Below are positions 44,719 to 56,572 of a stretch of 64,000 bases of DNA, piece after piece; position 1 is the first letter of the stretch; the number at the start of each line of letters is the position of its first letter. The notes under the pieces are model-generated. The model saw only the letters and a list, made by a program, of their open reading frames with translations, was not told where the DNA came from and searched no databases. Origin of the DNA: Amycolatopsis sacchari (lineage in GTDB: Bacteria > Actinomycetota > Actinomycetes > Mycobacteriales > Pseudonocardiaceae); NCBI RefSeq assembly GCF_900114035.1, contig NZ_FORP01000001.1, positions 682,001-746,000 of the forward strand, written 5' to 3'. Made by a program: the position numbers and the translations under genes.

Positions 44719-47700
44719 AACCGCTCGACCCGCGCCTGCTGCGCCACGCCGCCGCCGCGCGCCCCTTCATCCTCGGGTGCGCGGCGCTCGGTGTGACCAC
44801 CGCCGGCCTCGTGATCGCCCAGGCCGATCTGCTCGCCACGACGATCTCGCGTGCCTTCCTCGGCGGGGCGGGGCTCGCCGCCGTCGCGGTGCCGGTCCTC
44901 CTGCTCGCGCTCGTGGTGCTCGGCCGCTCCTTCGTGTCCTGGCTCGCCGAGACCTCCGCGCACCGCGCCTCGGCGGCGGTGCTGACGCAGCTGCGCGCGG
45001 CGATCGTCGGCCACGTCCTCGGGGCCGGGGCGCCGGGCGGAGCGCTCCCCCGCCGAGCTGGCCACCCTCGCCACCCGCGGCGTCGACCGGCTCGACGGCT
45101 ACTTCGCGCGCTACCTGCCGACGCTGCTCGTCGCCGCCGTCGTGCCCGCCGTCGTCGGGGCGCGGATCCTGTTGTCGGACTGGCTTTCGGCGGTCATCGT
45201 CGGCATCACCACGCCCCTGATCCCCGTCTTCATGGTCCTCATCGGGCTGTACACCCAGCGCGAGGCGGGCAAGCAGTGGCGCACGCTGGCCATGCTGGGC
45301 AACCACTTCCTCGACCTCGTCGCCGGGCTCGCCGTGCTCACCGCGTTCGGCAGGGCGCGGGCCCAGCTGCGTAGCCTCCGCGAAATCACCCGCGCCTACC
45401 GCGTGCAGACCATGAAGACCCTGCGCGTCGCGTTCCTGTCCGCGCTCGCGCTCGAACTGCTCGCCACCCTCTCGGTGGCGCTGGTAGCGGTCTCGATCGG
45501 CCTGCGGCTGGTCGCCGGGGAACTGGACCTGCACACCGCGCTCGTCGTCCTGATCCTCGCCCCCGAGGTCTACCTCCCGCTGCGCACCGTCGGAGCCCGC
45601 TTCCACGACAGCGCCGAAGGCGTCGCCGCGGCCGGGGAGATCTTCGAACTGCTGGAGGAGAAGCCACCAGCGCGGGGGGCGGGCAGGCCGGCGCCGGACC
45701 CGTCGGTCGTGCCCGTCCGGTTGAGCGGGGTCACCGTACGCGGCCGGTCCGCGCCGGTGCTCGACGACCTCGACCTGCGGATCGAGCCGGGCGAGGTCGT
45801 CGGCGTCACCGGCCCCAGCGGCGCCGGGAAGTCCACCCTGCTGGACCTCCTGCTCGGCTGGTACCCGCCGGACGGGGGCCGGGTGCTCGCCGACGGGGTC
45901 GACCTCGCCGAGGTGGACCGGGCCGCGTGGCAACAGCGGGTCGCATGGGTTCCGCAACGGCCCCGGCTGCTGACCGGGACCATCGCCACCAACATCCGGC
46001 TCGGCAGACCGGACGCACCGGACGCGGACGTGGCGGCCGCCGCGAGCGCCGCCGGTCTGGACCTGCCGCTCGACACCCCGGTCGGTGAACTGGGCGCCGG
46101 GCTCTCGACCGGGCAGCAACGCCGCGTCGCGCTGGCCCGCGCGCTCCTGCTCGACCGCCCGCTGGTGCTGCTCGACGAACCCACCGAGGGCGTCGACGCC
46201 GAGACCGAAGCGGAGATCCTCAGCTGCCTGCCACTGGCGCTCGCGGGACGGACCGCCGTCATCGTGACCCACCACGAAGCCGTGCTCGGGGTTTGCGACC
46301 GCGTGGTCGAGCTTCCCGCGCCCGATCCGGCTCCGGTCCCGGCGATCGCACCGGTCCGGCTGGAGCGCCCGCAGGAGGAGGACGCCGAGGACCGGACCGG
46401 CGGCGGGTTCGCCGCCGTCGTCAGGCCGTACCGGTGGCGGCTCGCCCTCGCCTGCCTCGCCGGGGCGCTCGCACTCGGCAGCGGCGTCGCGCTCACCGCC
46501 ACCTCGGCGTGGCTGATCTCCACGGCCGCGCTGCACCCGCCGATCCTCACCCTGACCGTCGCGATCGTCGCCGTGCGCGCGTTCGGCATCGCGAAGGGGG
46601 TGCTGCGCTACAGCGAACGTCTCCTGTCACACGATGTCGCGCTCCGCACCCTGGCCGGTCTGCGGGTACGGGTGTGGGCCTCGCTGGTGCGGCTCGGGCC
46701 CGCGCTCACCGAGCGGATGCGGCGTGGCGACCTGCTCGCACGGTTGCTGTCCGATGTGGACAACCAGCAGGACCTGCTGGTCCGCGTGCTCGTGCCGGGG
46801 GTGTCGGCGGCGGTGGTCGCCTGCGGGGTCTCGATGGGTATCGGCGTGCTGCTGCCCGAAGCGGGAGGGCTGCTGTTCCTCGGGCTGCTGGGCGCCGGGA
46901 TCCTCGCGCCCGCGCTGTCGGCACTCGCGGCGCGCAGGGCCGAACGGGACACCAGCGTCCTGCGCGCCGAAACGACGTCCGGGACCGTCGAGGTCCTCGA
47001 AGCGGCGCCGGACCTGATCGCGTTCGGCGCGCAGGACGCGCGGCACGACGCGGTGCGGGCGACCGGTGCCGCGCTGACGGCCGCGTTGCGGCGCTCGGCG
47101 CGCGCCCGCGGGCTGGGTGCCGGGGTCGGCACGCTTTCGCTCGGCGCCGCGATGCTCGGCTGCCTGCTCGCCGGGATCGCGGCCCTGCGCTCGGGCAGGC
47201 TGCCCGGTCCGGAGCTCGCGGTGCTGGCGCTGACGCCGCTGGCCACCGCGGAACTGGTGGCCGCCCTGCCCGAAGCGGCGCAGCGGTTCCTCGCCGCCCG
47301 CCACAGCGCGCACCGGCTGGCCGAGCTCAATCGCACCCCCTCGCCGGTGGTGGAACCCGCGGAACCGCGGCCGCTGCCCGCACCGGCCGCGCTGACGGTC
47401 AGCGGCCTGGCGGTCCGCTGGCCCGGCGCCTCCCGTGAGGCGGTGTCCGATGTGGACCTCGCCGCGGGCCCGGGGCGCAGCGTGGTGCTGACGGGCCCGT
47501 CCGGCTCCGGCAAGAGCACCACACTGGCGGCGGTCATGCGCCACCTCAGCCCGTCCGCGGGGCGCATCCGCCTCGACGACACCGACATCGGACGGTGTGC
47601 GGGAGACGAGGTCCGCGCCGCGCTCGGCTGGTGCGGACCGGGCACCCACCTGTTCGACAGCACGCTGCGGGAGAACCTCCTGCTGGCCCGGCCTTTGGCC

Positions 47701-48030
47701 ACGGACGCCGACCTCGCGGCGTGCCTCGCCCGCGCGCGCCTGGGCACGTGGTTCGCCGGGCTCCCCCACGGTCTCGACACCCCGCTGGGCGCGCACGGCA
47801 CCCCCGTCTCCGGTGGCGAACGCCAGCGCCTCGGCGTGGCCAGGGCCTTGCTGGCCGACCGGCCCGTGCTGCTCCTGGACGAGCCCACCGCCCACCTCGA
47901 CGCCCGCACCGCGGCCGGGCTCGCGGCCGACCTGGCCGCGGTGGCGCGCAACCGGCCGGCGGTACTGGTCACCCACCGGCCCGCGGACTTCCCGGAGCTG
48001 CCAGTGGTCCGGGTGCGAGCCGTGGGGTGA
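44715..48030 (+). CDS. cydDC: Fused CydDC thiol exporter, with an apparent frameshift in CydD
   Basis: Two ABC transporter halves in tandem. The CydD half has P-loop GPSGAGKST and signature LSTGQQRR; the CydC half has membrane segments from about 46440, P-loop GPSGSGKST and signature VSGGERQR. This heterodimeric exporter of cysteine/glutathione is needed to assemble cytochrome bd. From GTG 44715 the frame is good to about GHVLGAGAPGG (45015-45040), then continues correctly only in the +1 frame (ERSPAELATLATRGVDRL, from 45040). As written, the first 110 residues are out of frame with the rest. Either a true mutation or a read error in a GC-rich run; a downstream start would lack CydD's first helices. 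Confidence 0.85.
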
Positions 48031-48033
48031 GGC

Positions 48034-48378
48034 TCACCCCGCGGCCTTGGCCCGGGCCTTCACGCTGCGGGCCCGGGTGGCCAGCAGCGCGATCAGGACC
48101 GCGCCGATCGTCAGGAACAGGCGGTTGACGTCCACCGCGGGCAGCCACGTGACCTTCGCGTCCTTGACGACGTAGGCACCGACGGGCCGGGCGCCGACGC
48201 CGAAGCCGCCGCCCTCCCCTTCCTGCCCCTTCTCGTCGCGCCCGTTCCCACCGCCCGCGCCACCGGACACCGTCGCCGCCGGGATGATCACCACACCGTC
48301 GTGCTCGTAGGGCTCCCCGTACACCCGCCGGACGGAGATGGCCTCCCGGACCGTGGTCGCCAGTTCTGTGAACTTCAT
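48034..48378 (-). CDS. GerW/YtfJ-family protein
   Basis: 114 aa. Glycine-rich centre (GGAGGGNGRD, GGGFGVGARPVGAYVV) typical of the GerW (YtfJ) family, plus a C-terminal hydrophobic segment (LFLTIGAVLIALLATRA). Named for spore germination in bacilli; in actinomycetes a stress-related role is assumed. Convergent with cydDC, 3 bp apart. Confidence 0.75.
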   Translation of the reverse strand: MKFTELATTVREAISVRRVYGEPYEHDGVVIIPAATVSGGAGGGNGRDEKGQEGEGGGFGVGARPVGAYVVKDAKVTWLPAVDVNRLFLTIGAVLIALLATRARSVKARAKAAG

Positions 48379-48504
48379 GTCCTCCTCCTCAGGGTTTCGC
48401 TCGTTCGAAACTGCACCCCGCGCGGGGCCCGCAACGAGAGCCGAAGGGCCCTTTGCGCCGGTTCCCCGCGGGCGCACGCTGGCGGTGTGTGGAAGGAGGC
48501 CGCG

Positions 48505-50001
48505 ATGACGCGACACAATCCCTCGCTCCGGCGGCCGATGCGCGCCCAGGACCACCTGTGGCTCCACCTCGACACCCCCGTCAACCGGCTCGTCGTGACG
48601 TCCGTGCTGTGGACGGCCACCCCGGTCGATCCCGGTGCCCTCCGTTCGGTCCTGGCGGACCGGGTGCTGGCCCGCTACCCGGTCTTCCTGCAGCGGCCCG
48701 TGGGCAGGCGGGTCTGGGAGGCCGACCCGGACTTCGACCTCGGCAGGCACTTCACGGTGTCCGCTCTGCCCCCGCCCGGTGACACCGCGACCCTGCGGGA
48801 GCACGTCGCGCGGCGGTTGGGAAGCCGACTGGACCTGGACCATCCACTGTGGACCATCGAGTTGCTCCAGGGCTACGGTCCCGGCTCAGCCGTCGTCTCC
48901 CGCTTCCACCACGCGATGGCCGACGGGATCCGCCTCACCCAGGTCATGTTCGGCATGCTCGACCCGCTGCGGCCGGACCCCACCCCGCCCGCGCCGGTCG
49001 GCGGTACCGCGGTCCGGCACGGCCCCACCGCGCACGCGGCGGCCCGGCTGGCCACGACGGGCGTGCAGCTGCTGACGCGGCTGGGCGAGCACGTGGAGGT
49101 GCCGCCCGTCCGCGCCGCGCTGGCGCTGGGCACCCTCGGCGGAGCCGCCGCGCTCGCGGTGACCGGAGCGTTCGTCGAAGGCGTGGCGGGCAGGCTGCCC
49201 GGCGGTCCCCGGCGCCTCGCCGGGCACGTGGCGGAACAGGCCGTCACCGCCTGGCACACCGCCGTGGGCGCGAGCCACCTCGTGCGCCCCGCCTACCGGG
49301 GCCCGTGGCACGGCGAACCGGGATTGGCCAAGGCAGCCGCGTGGAGCGAGCCCGTCCCGCTGGACCTCGTTCACGGCATCGCGCACCGCACCGGCACGAC
49401 CGTGAACGACGTCTGCGCGGCGCTGCTGACCGGCGCGCTCGACCGCTACCTGGCCGGACGCGACCACGACCTCCTCCACGACATGCCGTGGATGGTGCCC
49501 GTCAGCCTCGAACGGTTCGACGCGGCACTGCCTCCCTTGCTGGGCAACCACTTCGCCCTCGTCCTGGCCGCGCTGCCGCTGGCCAGGGCCGGTTTCCCCG
49601 AGCGGCTGCTGGAGGTCCACCGCCGCATGGCGCGGATCCGGGACTCCTACGAGCCACTGGTGAACGTCGGCGTGCAGGACCTGGTGGGCCGCGGTTCCCG
49701 CGGCGCGGCGGTCGCGCTGACCCGCTACCTGACCGCCCGCTCGGCAGGCGTGCTCACCAACGTGCCCGGGCCACGCGAGGAGATGGCGCTGGCCGGAGCC
49801 CGCGTGCTCGGTGCCGTGGGCTGGGCACCGTGCAGCGGCCGCCAGCCGATCACGGTGTGCATCTTCAGCTACGCCGGGCGGATCCGCTTCGGGTTCGCCA
49901 CCGACGAGACGCTGATCCCGGATCCGGGGCGGCTGGTGCGGGCCCTGGACGACGAGGTGCGCTACGCCGAAGCCGTGATGGGCGCCACCACCGCCTCGTG
50001 A
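48505..50001 (+). CDS. Wax ester synthase/diacylglycerol acyltransferase (WS/DGAT)
   Basis: 498 aa. The active-site motif HHxxxDG is present as FHHAMADG near 136-143; TNVPGPRE near 420 is the second family block. It makes triacylglycerol or wax ester from acyl-CoA. GGAAGGAGG lies before the ATG. A weak palindrome AAGGGCCCTT at 48444-48453 lies upstream. Mycobacterial tgs1 is a DosR target, which fits the neighbourhood. Confidence 0.92.
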   Translation: MTRHNPSLRRPMRAQDHLWLHLDTPVNRLVVTSVLWTATPVDPGALRSVLADRVLARYPVFLQRPVGRRVWEADPDFDLGRHFTVSALPPPGDTATLREHVARRLGSRLDLDHPLWTIELLQGYGPGSAVVSRFHHAMADGIRLTQVMFGMLDPLRPDPTPPAPVGGTAVRHGPTAHAAARLATTGVQLLTRLGEHVEVPPVRAALALGTLGGAAALAVTGAFVEGVAGRLPGGPRRLAGHVAEQAVTAWHTAVGASHLVRPAYRGPWHGEPGLAKAAAWSEPVPLDLVHGIAHRTGTTVNDVCAALLTGALDRYLAGRDHDLLHDMPWMVPVSLERFDAALPPLLGNHFALVLAALPLARAGFPERLLEVHRRMARIRDSYEPLVNVGVQDLVGRGSRGAAVALTRYLTARSAGVLTNVPGPREEMALAGARVLGAVGWAPCSGRQPITVCIFSYAGRIRFGFATDETLIPDPGRLVRALDDEVRYAEAVMGATTAS

Positions 50002-51305
50002 CGCCCGTGCACCGCCTCGGCCCGGGCCGACAACGCGGCGATCTCCCGTGCGATGGCGCGGGAGAGCATCCCGCGCTCGGGCACGCCGTCGTGGTCGAGG
50101 GTGACGCCGAAGCTCAGCTGGTCGTCGTAGCTGAGCATCGCCACTCCCACCCGCAACCGCAGGGCGATCGGCACGTACGGGTGCAGCGCGAGGACCTTCC
50201 GGTCCAGCAGGGACACCCGGCCGCGCGGTCCCGGCACGTTCGTCGCCACCGTCACCACGCTGTGCTGCGGCAGCCGGGCCACGGCACGCACGGCCGCGGC
50301 GACCGGGGCGAAGGCCGCCCGTCCCGCCCACCGCACGACCGCGTCTCCCGCTTCGGTCTCCCCGCTGCGCTTGACGGTCGCGAGGCGGCGGTGCACGGCG
50401 GCGAGGCGCAACGCCGGATCGGTCAGCTCGACGGGCAGCGTCGGCAGCAGCAGGGACACCCGGTTGCCGGTGGCTGCCCTGTCCGTGGAACCGTGCGTGG
50501 AAACGGGGACCAGCGCCCGCACCGTGTCGGTCTCTGGTGTCTCACCCCGCGCCAGCAGCAGTTCACGCAGGCCCGCGGTGATCGCCGCGAGTGCGACGTC
50601 GTTCACCGTCGCGCCCAGGGTGTGCCCGATCGCGGCGACCTGCGACAGCGAGGTCTGGACCACTTCGTAACGCCGCTGCCTGCCCAGCCGGCCGGTCAGC
50701 GACGACGGTGCGACGGGCACCAGCGCGGACGCGAGCGCGCCGAGCCCTTCCACGGCTTTCGCAGCGGCACGCAGGGCTGGGGTGATCCCTCCGGGTGCCG
50801 GCTGCGCGGGCCGCGACGGCTCCGGCGCGCCGCCCGCGAAGACCAGCTCGTGGAGGTGGACGCCGGACACACCGTCGGCGAGGCTGTGGTGCACCTTCGA
50901 CAGCACCGCCCAGCGCCCGCCCGCCAGCCCTTCCAGCACCCAGAACTCCCACAGCGGCCGGTGGCGCGGCAACCGCTCGGCCATCAACAACGCGACGAGG
51001 TCGTACAGCTCCGCCTCCGTGCCGTCTCCGGGGACCCGGGCGCGGTAGAAGTGGCCGGCCGGGTCGAAGTGCGGGTCCTCGGCCCATACGGGCGCGAGCG
51101 CGCCGAACGCGGTCCGCACGACCCTGCGCCGGTAGGGCGCGAGCCGCGCGACGAGCGGCGCCATCACGGCGACGACCTCGTCCTGGCGCGGCGCGGGCCC
51201 TTCAAGCACCGCGACCGAGCCGATCGCCAGCGCCACCTGCGGATCGGCGTCCTCGATCTCCAGGAACGCCGCCGCCAGCGGGTCGAGCCGGTCGCTGCCG
51301 TTCAT
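49962..51305 (-). CDS. Second WS/DGAT acyltransferase
   Basis: 447 aa. VHHSLADG near 130 gives HHxxxDG; ATNVPGPRG near 370. Convergent with and overlapping the first WS/DGAT by 40 bp. Its promoter region is shared with divergent hypF and contains a DosR-like box at 51364-51379. Confidence 0.92.
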   Translation of the reverse strand: MNGSDRLDPLAAAFLEIEDADPQVALAIGSVAVLEGPAPRQDEVVAVMAPLVARLAPYRRRVVRTAFGALAPVWAEDPHFDPAGHFYRARVPGDGTEAELYDLVALLMAERLPRHRPLWEFWVLEGLAGGRWAVLSKVHHSLADGVSGVHLHELVFAGGAPEPSRPAQPAPGGITPALRAAAKAVEGLGALASALVPVAPSSLTGRLGRQRRYEVVQTSLSQVAAIGHTLGATVNDVALAAITAGLRELLLARGETPETDTVRALVPVSTHGSTDRAATGNRVSLLLPTLPVELTDPALRLAAVHRRLATVKRSGETEAGDAVVRWAGRAAFAPVAAAVRAVARLPQHSVVTVATNVPGPRGRVSLLDRKVLALHPYVPIALRLRVGVAMLSYDDQLSFGVTLDHDGVPERGMLSRAIAREIAALSARAEAVHGRHEAVVAPITASA

Positions 51306-51363
51306 GATCCACCCCTTCCGCCCGGTACCCACCCACGCTCGTCCGCCGGCGGTGAGCGGTTCC

Positions 51364-51379
51364 AGGGACCTACGGCCCC
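51364..51379. promoter_or_regulatory. DosR-type box between WS/DGAT and hypF
   Basis: AGGGACCTACGGCCCC, close to the mycobacterial form GGGACTTNNGGCCCT, centred between divergent starts at 51305 and 51440. It could serve both. Confidence 0.6.
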
Positions 51380-51439
51380 CGTTGCCGATGACCTTCCGCC
51401 CTGCCCGGCCCAGCCCGCGCCCCGGCAGCGTGGACGGCG

Positions 51440-53719
51440 ATGACGACACGGACGCGGATCGAAGTGCACGGCACCGTGCAGGGTGTCGGATTCCGGCCGT
51501 TCGTGTACCGGCTGGCCACGCGTCTCGGTATCGAAGGCGACGTGCGCAACGCCGGCGGCCACGTGGTGGTCCGCGCAGCGGGTGCGGCCGACCCACTGGC
51601 GCAGTTCCTGGCCTCTCTGCGGGACTCCGCGCCCCGCCACGCCCGCGTCGAACGGCTGGAGGTGGCGCCCCTGCCCGAGGATGTGACGCTGGGACCGGGG
51701 TTCGCGGTCGCCGAGAGCGTGCCGGCCCTTCCACTGGCCGCGCAGCCACCGCCCGATCTGGCGACCTGCCGCGACTGCCTGCGTGAGCTGTTCGACCCCG
51801 GCGACCGGCGCTACCGGTACCCCTTCCTCAACTGCACCGCCTGCGGGCCGCGCGCGACGATCGTCGCGGACCTGCCCTACGACAGGGCGAGCACGGCGAT
51901 GCGCGGATTTCCCCTCTGCCCGGCTTGTGCCGCCGAATATCGCGATCCGGCGGATCGCCGCTTCCACGCCGAGCCGATCGCCTGCCCGGACTGCGGACCG
52001 CGCCTGGCGTGGTGGGGCGAGACCCCGGCGCACGGCGAGGACGCGCTGCGGGAGGCGTGCGCGGCGATCGCCGACGGCGGCATTGTCGCGGTGAAGGGCG
52101 TCGGGGGTTACCAGCTGGTCTGCGACGCGGGCGCCGCGGACACGGTGTCCCGGCTGCGAGTGGCGAAGAACCGGCCCGCGAAACCGCTCGCGGTCATGGT
52201 TCCCGATGTCGACGCCGCGGCCCGGGTGTCGCTTGTGGACAGCGCGGCGCGCGAGCTGCTGACCTCCGCCGCGGCACCGATCGTGCTGGTGCCGCGCCGT
52301 CCTGGCGCGCCGGTGGCCGAGGAGGTCACCCCGGGGCTCCGCGAGATCGGCGTGTTCCTGCCTTACACGCCACTGCACCACCTGCTGCTCGCCGAACTGG
52401 CGCGGCCTCTCGTGGTCACCAGCGGCAACCGCGGGGGCGAACCGATCATCGTCGACGACGCCGGAGCCCGCGAAGCGCTGGCGCCGGTCTGCGACGGGAT
52501 CCTCGGCCACGACCGGCCCATCTGGGCCCGCTACGACGATTCCGTCGTGCGCGTCGTGCGTGACCGGCCGCTCGTCGTCCGCCGCGCCCGGGGATACGCG
52601 CCGGCCCCGCTGCCGCTCCCGGTCGCCGCACCGGAACCGGTGCTGGCGCTCGGCGCGGAACTCAAGCACACCACGGCACTCGCGGTCGGAGCGGCCGCGG
52701 TCGTCGGGCCGCACACCGGCGACCTCGAGGACGCCGCGACGTTCGCCGCCTTCGAGGACGCCGCTCACAAGCTGTGCGAGGTGCCGCGCGTGCAGCCCCG
52801 GGTCTGCGCCTGCGACCTGCACCCCGGTTACCTGTCCACCCAGTACGCCCGGCGCTGGCCCGCGGCGAAACGCATCGCTGTGCAGCACCACCACGCGCAC
52901 GTCGCCGCGACCGCCGCCGAGCACGGCGTCCGCGAGCCGTTCGTGGGTGTCGCGCTCGACGGGCTGGGGCTCGGCGACGACGGCACGTTCTGGGGCGGGG
53001 AGGTGCTGCTGGCGACCTTCCGCGGCTATCGGAGGTTCGCCCGGTTCGCCACCGCTCCCCTGCCCGGCGGCGCCGCCGCGATCCGGCGGCCCGCCCGGAT
53101 GGCGCTCGGCTACCTGTTCGGCGCCGAGGACTTCGGCGAGCGGGTTCCTCCGGAGCTCGCGGAACCCCTGCTGTCGCGGCTCGATCCGCGTGAGGTCGAG
53201 GTGGTCCGGACCATGGTCGACCGCGGGCTCAACTGCCCCCTCTCCTCCAGCGCGGGCCGGTTGTTCGACGCCGTCGCCGCACTGCTCGGTGTCTGCGACG
53301 ACGCCGGGTACGAGGGCGAAGCCGCCGTCCGGCTGGAAGCGGCCGCCGACGGCGGCGCAGGTGCACCACTGGCATGGCGGCTCCACAGGCGCGACGGGCT
53401 GTGGGTGTACGACCCGGTGCCGACCCTGCGCGATCTGCTCAGCGCAGGCGGCCCCGCGGCCCGGCTCGCCGCTCGCTTCCACCACACCCTTGTCGAAGTG
53501 GTGACCGCCCTCGCCACCGAGGCCGCAGCGGAGCTGGGCACCCGCACCGTGTGCCTGGGCGGCGGGGTGTTCCAGAACGCGCTGCTCACGACCGGTGTGC
53601 TCGGCAGCCTCACCGCGGCGGGCCTGGAGGTGTTCACCGGACAGCGGATCCCGGTCAACGACGGTGGTATCAGCTACGGGCAGGCGGCGGTGGCCGCGGC
53701 CCGCCTCGCGGGGAGGTGA
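51440..53719 (+). CDS. hypF: Hydrogenase maturation carbamoyltransferase HypF
   Basis: 759 aa, full length. Acylphosphatase domain ([14 protein letters not shown], 13-26), zinc fingers (CRDC...CTAC; CPAC...CPDC, about 108-185), YrdC-like domain (about 205-385) and a Kae1-like domain with HHHAHVAAT near 482. Makes the thiocarbamate for the CN ligands of the NiFe site. First of hypFCDE. Confidence 0.96.
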   Translation: MTTRTRIEVHGTVQGVGFRPFVYRLATRLGIEGDVRNAGGHVVVRAAGAADPLAQFLASLRDSAPRHARVERLEVAPLPEDVTLGPGFAVAESVPALPLAAQPPPDLATCRDCLRELFDPGDRRYRYPFLNCTACGPRATIVADLPYDRASTAMRGFPLCPACAAEYRDPADRRFHAEPIACPDCGPRLAWWGETPAHGEDALREACAAIADGGIVAVKGVGGYQLVCDAGAADTVSRLRVAKNRPAKPLAVMVPDVDAAARVSLVDSAARELLTSAAAPIVLVPRRPGAPVAEEVTPGLREIGVFLPYTPLHHLLLAELARPLVVTSGNRGGEPIIVDDAGAREALAPVCDGILGHDRPIWARYDDSVVRVVRDRPLVVRRARGYAPAPLPLPVAAPEPVLALGAELKHTTALAVGAAAVVGPHTGDLEDAATFAAFEDAAHKLCEVPRVQPRVCACDLHPGYLSTQYARRWPAAKRIAVQHHHAHVAATAAEHGVREPFVGVALDGLGLGDDGTFWGGEVLLATFRGYRRFARFATAPLPGGAAAIRRPARMALGYLFGAEDFGERVPPELAEPLLSRLDPREVEVVRTMVDRGLNCPLSSSAGRLFDAVAALLGVCDDAGYEGEAAVRLEAAADGGAGAPLAWRLHRRDGLWVYDPVPTLRDLLSAGGPAARLAARFHHTLVEVVTALATEAAAELGTRTVCLGGGVFQNALLTTGVLGSLTAAGLEVFTGQRIPVNDGGISYGQAAVAAARLAGR

Positions 53720-53724
53720 ACGGG

Positions 53725-53976
53725 ATGTGCCTCGGCATTCCCGGCCGGATCACGGAAGTGCGCGACGGGGTGCTGCGCATGGGAACCGTCGACTTCGACG
53801 GCATCCGGCGCGAGGTGTGCCTGGCCTACACCCCGTCCGCGGACGTGGGCGACTACGTGGTGGTGCACGTCGGTTTCGCCATCAGCCAGGTCGACGAGGC
53901 CGAGGCCGCCAAGACCCTCGCCGTGCTGTCCGCGATCCCCGGCGCGCTCGCGTCGGAGCTCGGGGAGGACGCGTGA
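53725..53976 (+). CDS. hypC: Hydrogenase assembly chaperone HypC
   Basis: 83 aa, begins MCLGIPG with the essential Cys2. Starts 5 bp after hypF; the stop overlaps hypD (GTGA). Confidence 0.95.
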   Translation: MCLGIPGRITEVRDGVLRMGTVDFDGIRREVCLAYTPSADVGDYVVVHVGFAISQVDEAEAAKTLAVLSAIPGALASELGEDA

Positions 53977-55082
53977 AGTACCTCGACGAGTACCGCGACC
54001 CGGAGCTCGCCCGGCGGCTGCTGGCGCGGCTGCGCGCCACGACCACGCGCCCGTGGGCGATCATGGAGGTGTGCGGCGGGCAGACGCACACCCTGGTGCG
54101 CCAGGGCATCGACGAGCTGCTGCCCGCCGGGATCCGGATGATCCACGGCCCCGGCTGCCCGGTGTGCGTGACCCCGCTGGAGATGATCGACAAGGCCGTC
54201 GCGATCGCGGCGCTGCCCGGGGTGATCTTCACGAGCTACGGGGACATGCTCCGCGTGCCGGGCACCACCGGCGACCTGCTCGCGGTCAAGGCCGCGGGCG
54301 GCGACGTCCGCGTCGTGTACACACCGCTGGACGCGGTGCGGATCGCGCGGGAGAACCCGGACCGCGAGGTGGTGTTCTTCGCCGTCGGGTTCGAGACCAC
54401 GGCGCCCGCCAACGCCATGGCCGTGCTGCACGCGGCGGCCACCGGGGTGAGCAACTTCAGCGTGCTCGTCAGCCACGTCCTGGTGCCGCCCGCGATCACC
54501 GCGATCCTCGACGATCCGGCGAACCAGGTGCAGGGCTTCCTCGCGGCCGGCCACGTGTGCGCGGTGATGGGCTGGACCGAGTACGAGCCCATCGCCGCCC
54601 GCTACCGGGTGCCGATCGTGGTGACCGGGTTCGAGCCGCTCGACCTGCTGGAGGGCATCCTGATGACCGTGCGGCAGCTGGAGTCGGGCCGCGCTGAGGT
54701 GGAGAACCAGTACGCGCGTGCGGTACGCCGCTCCGGCAACACCGCCGCCCAGGACGCCGTGCGGCGGGCCTTCCGGGTCACCACGAGGACGTGGCGCGGG
54801 ATCGGCGACATCCCCGCCTCCGGCCTGGCCTTGGTGCCGGAGCTGGCCGGCTTCGACGCCGACGTTCGCTTCGCCACGACCGGGGTGCGGACCGCGGAGC
54901 ACCCGGAGTGCATCTCCGGGGCGATCCTGCGCGGGACCGCGCTGCCCACCGACTGCGCGGCCTACGGTGTCCGCTGCACCCCGCGCACCCCGCTGGGCGC
55001 GCCGATGGTCTCCGCGGAGGGCACCTGCGCCGCGTTCCACCACGCCGGCCGACGTCCACTGTCCACTTCGGAGGAACGATGA
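53973..55082 (+). CDS. hypD: Hydrogenase maturation Fe-S protein HypD
   Basis: 369 aa. Conserved MEVCGGQTH (near 32) and GPGCPVCV (near 64) motifs, plus C-terminal cluster cysteines. Scaffold for Fe(CN)2CO assembly with HypC. GTG start at 53973 in the overlap; the stop overlaps hypE (ATGA). Confidence 0.95.
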   Translation: MKYLDEYRDPELARRLLARLRATTTRPWAIMEVCGGQTHTLVRQGIDELLPAGIRMIHGPGCPVCVTPLEMIDKAVAIAALPGVIFTSYGDMLRVPGTTGDLLAVKAAGGDVRVVYTPLDAVRIARENPDREVVFFAVGFETTAPANAMAVLHAAATGVSNFSVLVSHVLVPPAITAILDDPANQVQGFLAAGHVCAVMGWTEYEPIAARYRVPIVVTGFEPLDLLEGILMTVRQLESGRAEVENQYARAVRRSGNTAAQDAVRRAFRVTTRTWRGIGDIPASGLALVPELAGFDADVRFATTGVRTAEHPECISGAILRGTALPTDCAAYGVRCTPRTPLGAPMVSAEGTCAAFHHAGRRPLSTSEER

Positions 55083-56131
55083 CCACGATCGACCCGTTGC
55101 GCGCGACCTGCCCCACCCCGGCCGGCGGCTCCGAGCGGGTACTGCTCGGGCACGGCTCCGGCGGTCAGCTCATGGCCGAGCTGCTCGACGACCTCGTCAC
55201 CGGGAGTCTCGGTGCAACCGGGCCGCTGGAAGACGCCGCACTGGTCGGTCTCGGCGATGTGGAGGTCGTGGTCAGCACCGACTCCTTCGTGGTGACACCC
55301 CGGTTCTTCCCCGGCGGGGACATCGGCTCGCTCGCGGTGCACGGCACCGTGAACGACGTGGCCATGCGCGGCGCCCGGCCCGTCGCCCTCGCGCTGGCGT
55401 ACGTGCTGGAAGAGGGACTGCCGATCGCGGAGCTACGAGAGATCACCGCGTCCGTCGCCGCCGCCGCGGCCGGATGCGGCATCCGGGTCGTCACCGGTGA
55501 CACCAAGGTGGTGCAGCGCGGCGCCGCGGACGGTCTCTACCTCACCACGACCGGTATCGGGATCCGGCTGGGTGAGACCTGCCCGTCAGCCGCGGCTGGG
55601 CGTCCCGGCGACCGCGTGCTGCTGTCCGGGCCCATCGGCTCCCACGGCACCGCGATCCTGTCCGCGCGGGAAGGACTCGGCTTCGAGACCGCGATCTCCT
55701 CCGACAGCAGGCCTTTGCACCACCTCGTCAGCGCGATGCTCGACGCCGGTGGCGGAGACGTCCACACGCTGCGCGACCCTACGCGCGGCGGTCTCGCCGG
55801 CGCGCTCAACGAGCTCGCCGCCGCCTCGGGCGTCGCGGTCGAGATCGACGAACCCGCGCTGCCCGTGCCCGCCCAGGTGCACGCCGCCTGTGAACTACTC
55901 GGCCTCGACCCGTTGCACGTGGCCAACGAAGGATGCCTGGTCGCGTTCGTCGCCCCCCGGTCCGCGGACGCCGTGCTGGCCGCCATGCGGGCGGACCCCG
56001 CCGGACGTGACGCCCGTGTCATCGGCACCGTGTCCGCCGCGCCGCGCGGGCGGGTCACCGCGCGCACGCTCGTCGGCTCCTCCCGCATCGTCGACATGCT
56101 CGTCGGCGAGCAGTTACCGCGCATCTGCTGA
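55079..56131 (+). CDS. hypE: Hydrogenase maturation dehydratase HypE
   Basis: 350 aa, PurM-like fold with LGHGSGG near 23, and the C-terminal tail PRIC whose cysteine receives the thiocarbamate. The 3' end overlaps the convergent protease gene by 18 bp. No hypA/hypB in the window. Confidence 0.96.
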   Translation: MTTIDPLRATCPTPAGGSERVLLGHGSGGQLMAELLDDLVTGSLGATGPLEDAALVGLGDVEVVVSTDSFVVTPRFFPGGDIGSLAVHGTVNDVAMRGARPVALALAYVLEEGLPIAELREITASVAAAAAGCGIRVVTGDTKVVQRGAADGLYLTTTGIGIRLGETCPSAAAGRPGDRVLLSGPIGSHGTAILSAREGLGFETAISSDSRPLHHLVSAMLDAGGGDVHTLRDPTRGGLAGALNELAAASGVAVEIDEPALPVPAQVHAACELLGLDPLHVANEGCLVAFVAPRSADAVLAAMRADPAGRDARVIGTVSAAPRGRVTARTLVGSSRIVDMLVGEQLPRIC

Positions 56132-56572
56132 GGCCAGCTCCGCGAGCACCGCGTCGACCACGGCGGGCACCGCGGCCTGGACGACCGGGGAGAGGCCGAC
56201 GCCGAGGCCGAGGTCCGCGGCCTCGACCGCGAGCACCACCAGCCGTCCCGGCACCCGGCCGAGCGCCTGCCCCAGCAGCAGCGCTTCCGGGATCCCCAGC
56301 GCGTGCGAGCTCGCCACCCCCGTGCCGCCGGGCAGATCGTCCACTGTGGAGCGCCAGAGCCTGCCGGGCGTGGCGGGTTCGCACAGGACCGCGTCGACCA
56401 CGACGGCCAGCGCGGCCCCGGTCCACGCCTCCAGCAGCGAGGCCGGTTCGCCGTCGGACACGACGGCCCGCACACCGGGCAGGTTCCGCGCGGCGACGTC
56501 CGCCACCACCGCCGGGCCGATTCCGTCGTCGTGGCGGTACTCGTTGCCGACGCCGATCAGCACCGCCCTCAC
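56114..56572 (-). CDS. Hydrogenase maturation protease (HyaD/HycI type)
   Basis: 152 aa. LIGVGNEYRHDDGIG (4-18) holds the nickel-sensing Glu/Asp, and VVDAVL follows near 58. It removes the C-terminal peptide of the large subunit after metal insertion. GTG start in a GTGA overlap with the large-subunit gene; last gene of the hydrogenase operon. Confidence 0.9.
   Translation of the reverse strand: MRAVLIGVGNEYRHDDGIGPAVVADVAARNLPGVRAVVSDGEPASLLEAWTGAALAVVVDAVLCEPATPGRLWRSTVDDLPGGTGVASSHALGIPEALLLGQALGRVPGRLVVLAVEAADLGLGVGLSPVVQAAVPAVVDAVLAELASADAR

Noticed and set aside
48444-48453. AAGGGCCCTT as a seventh DosR box before the first WS/DGAT gene
   Set aside because: A palindrome, but it lacks the GGTCC/GGACC arms of the other sites; kept only as a weak candidate.
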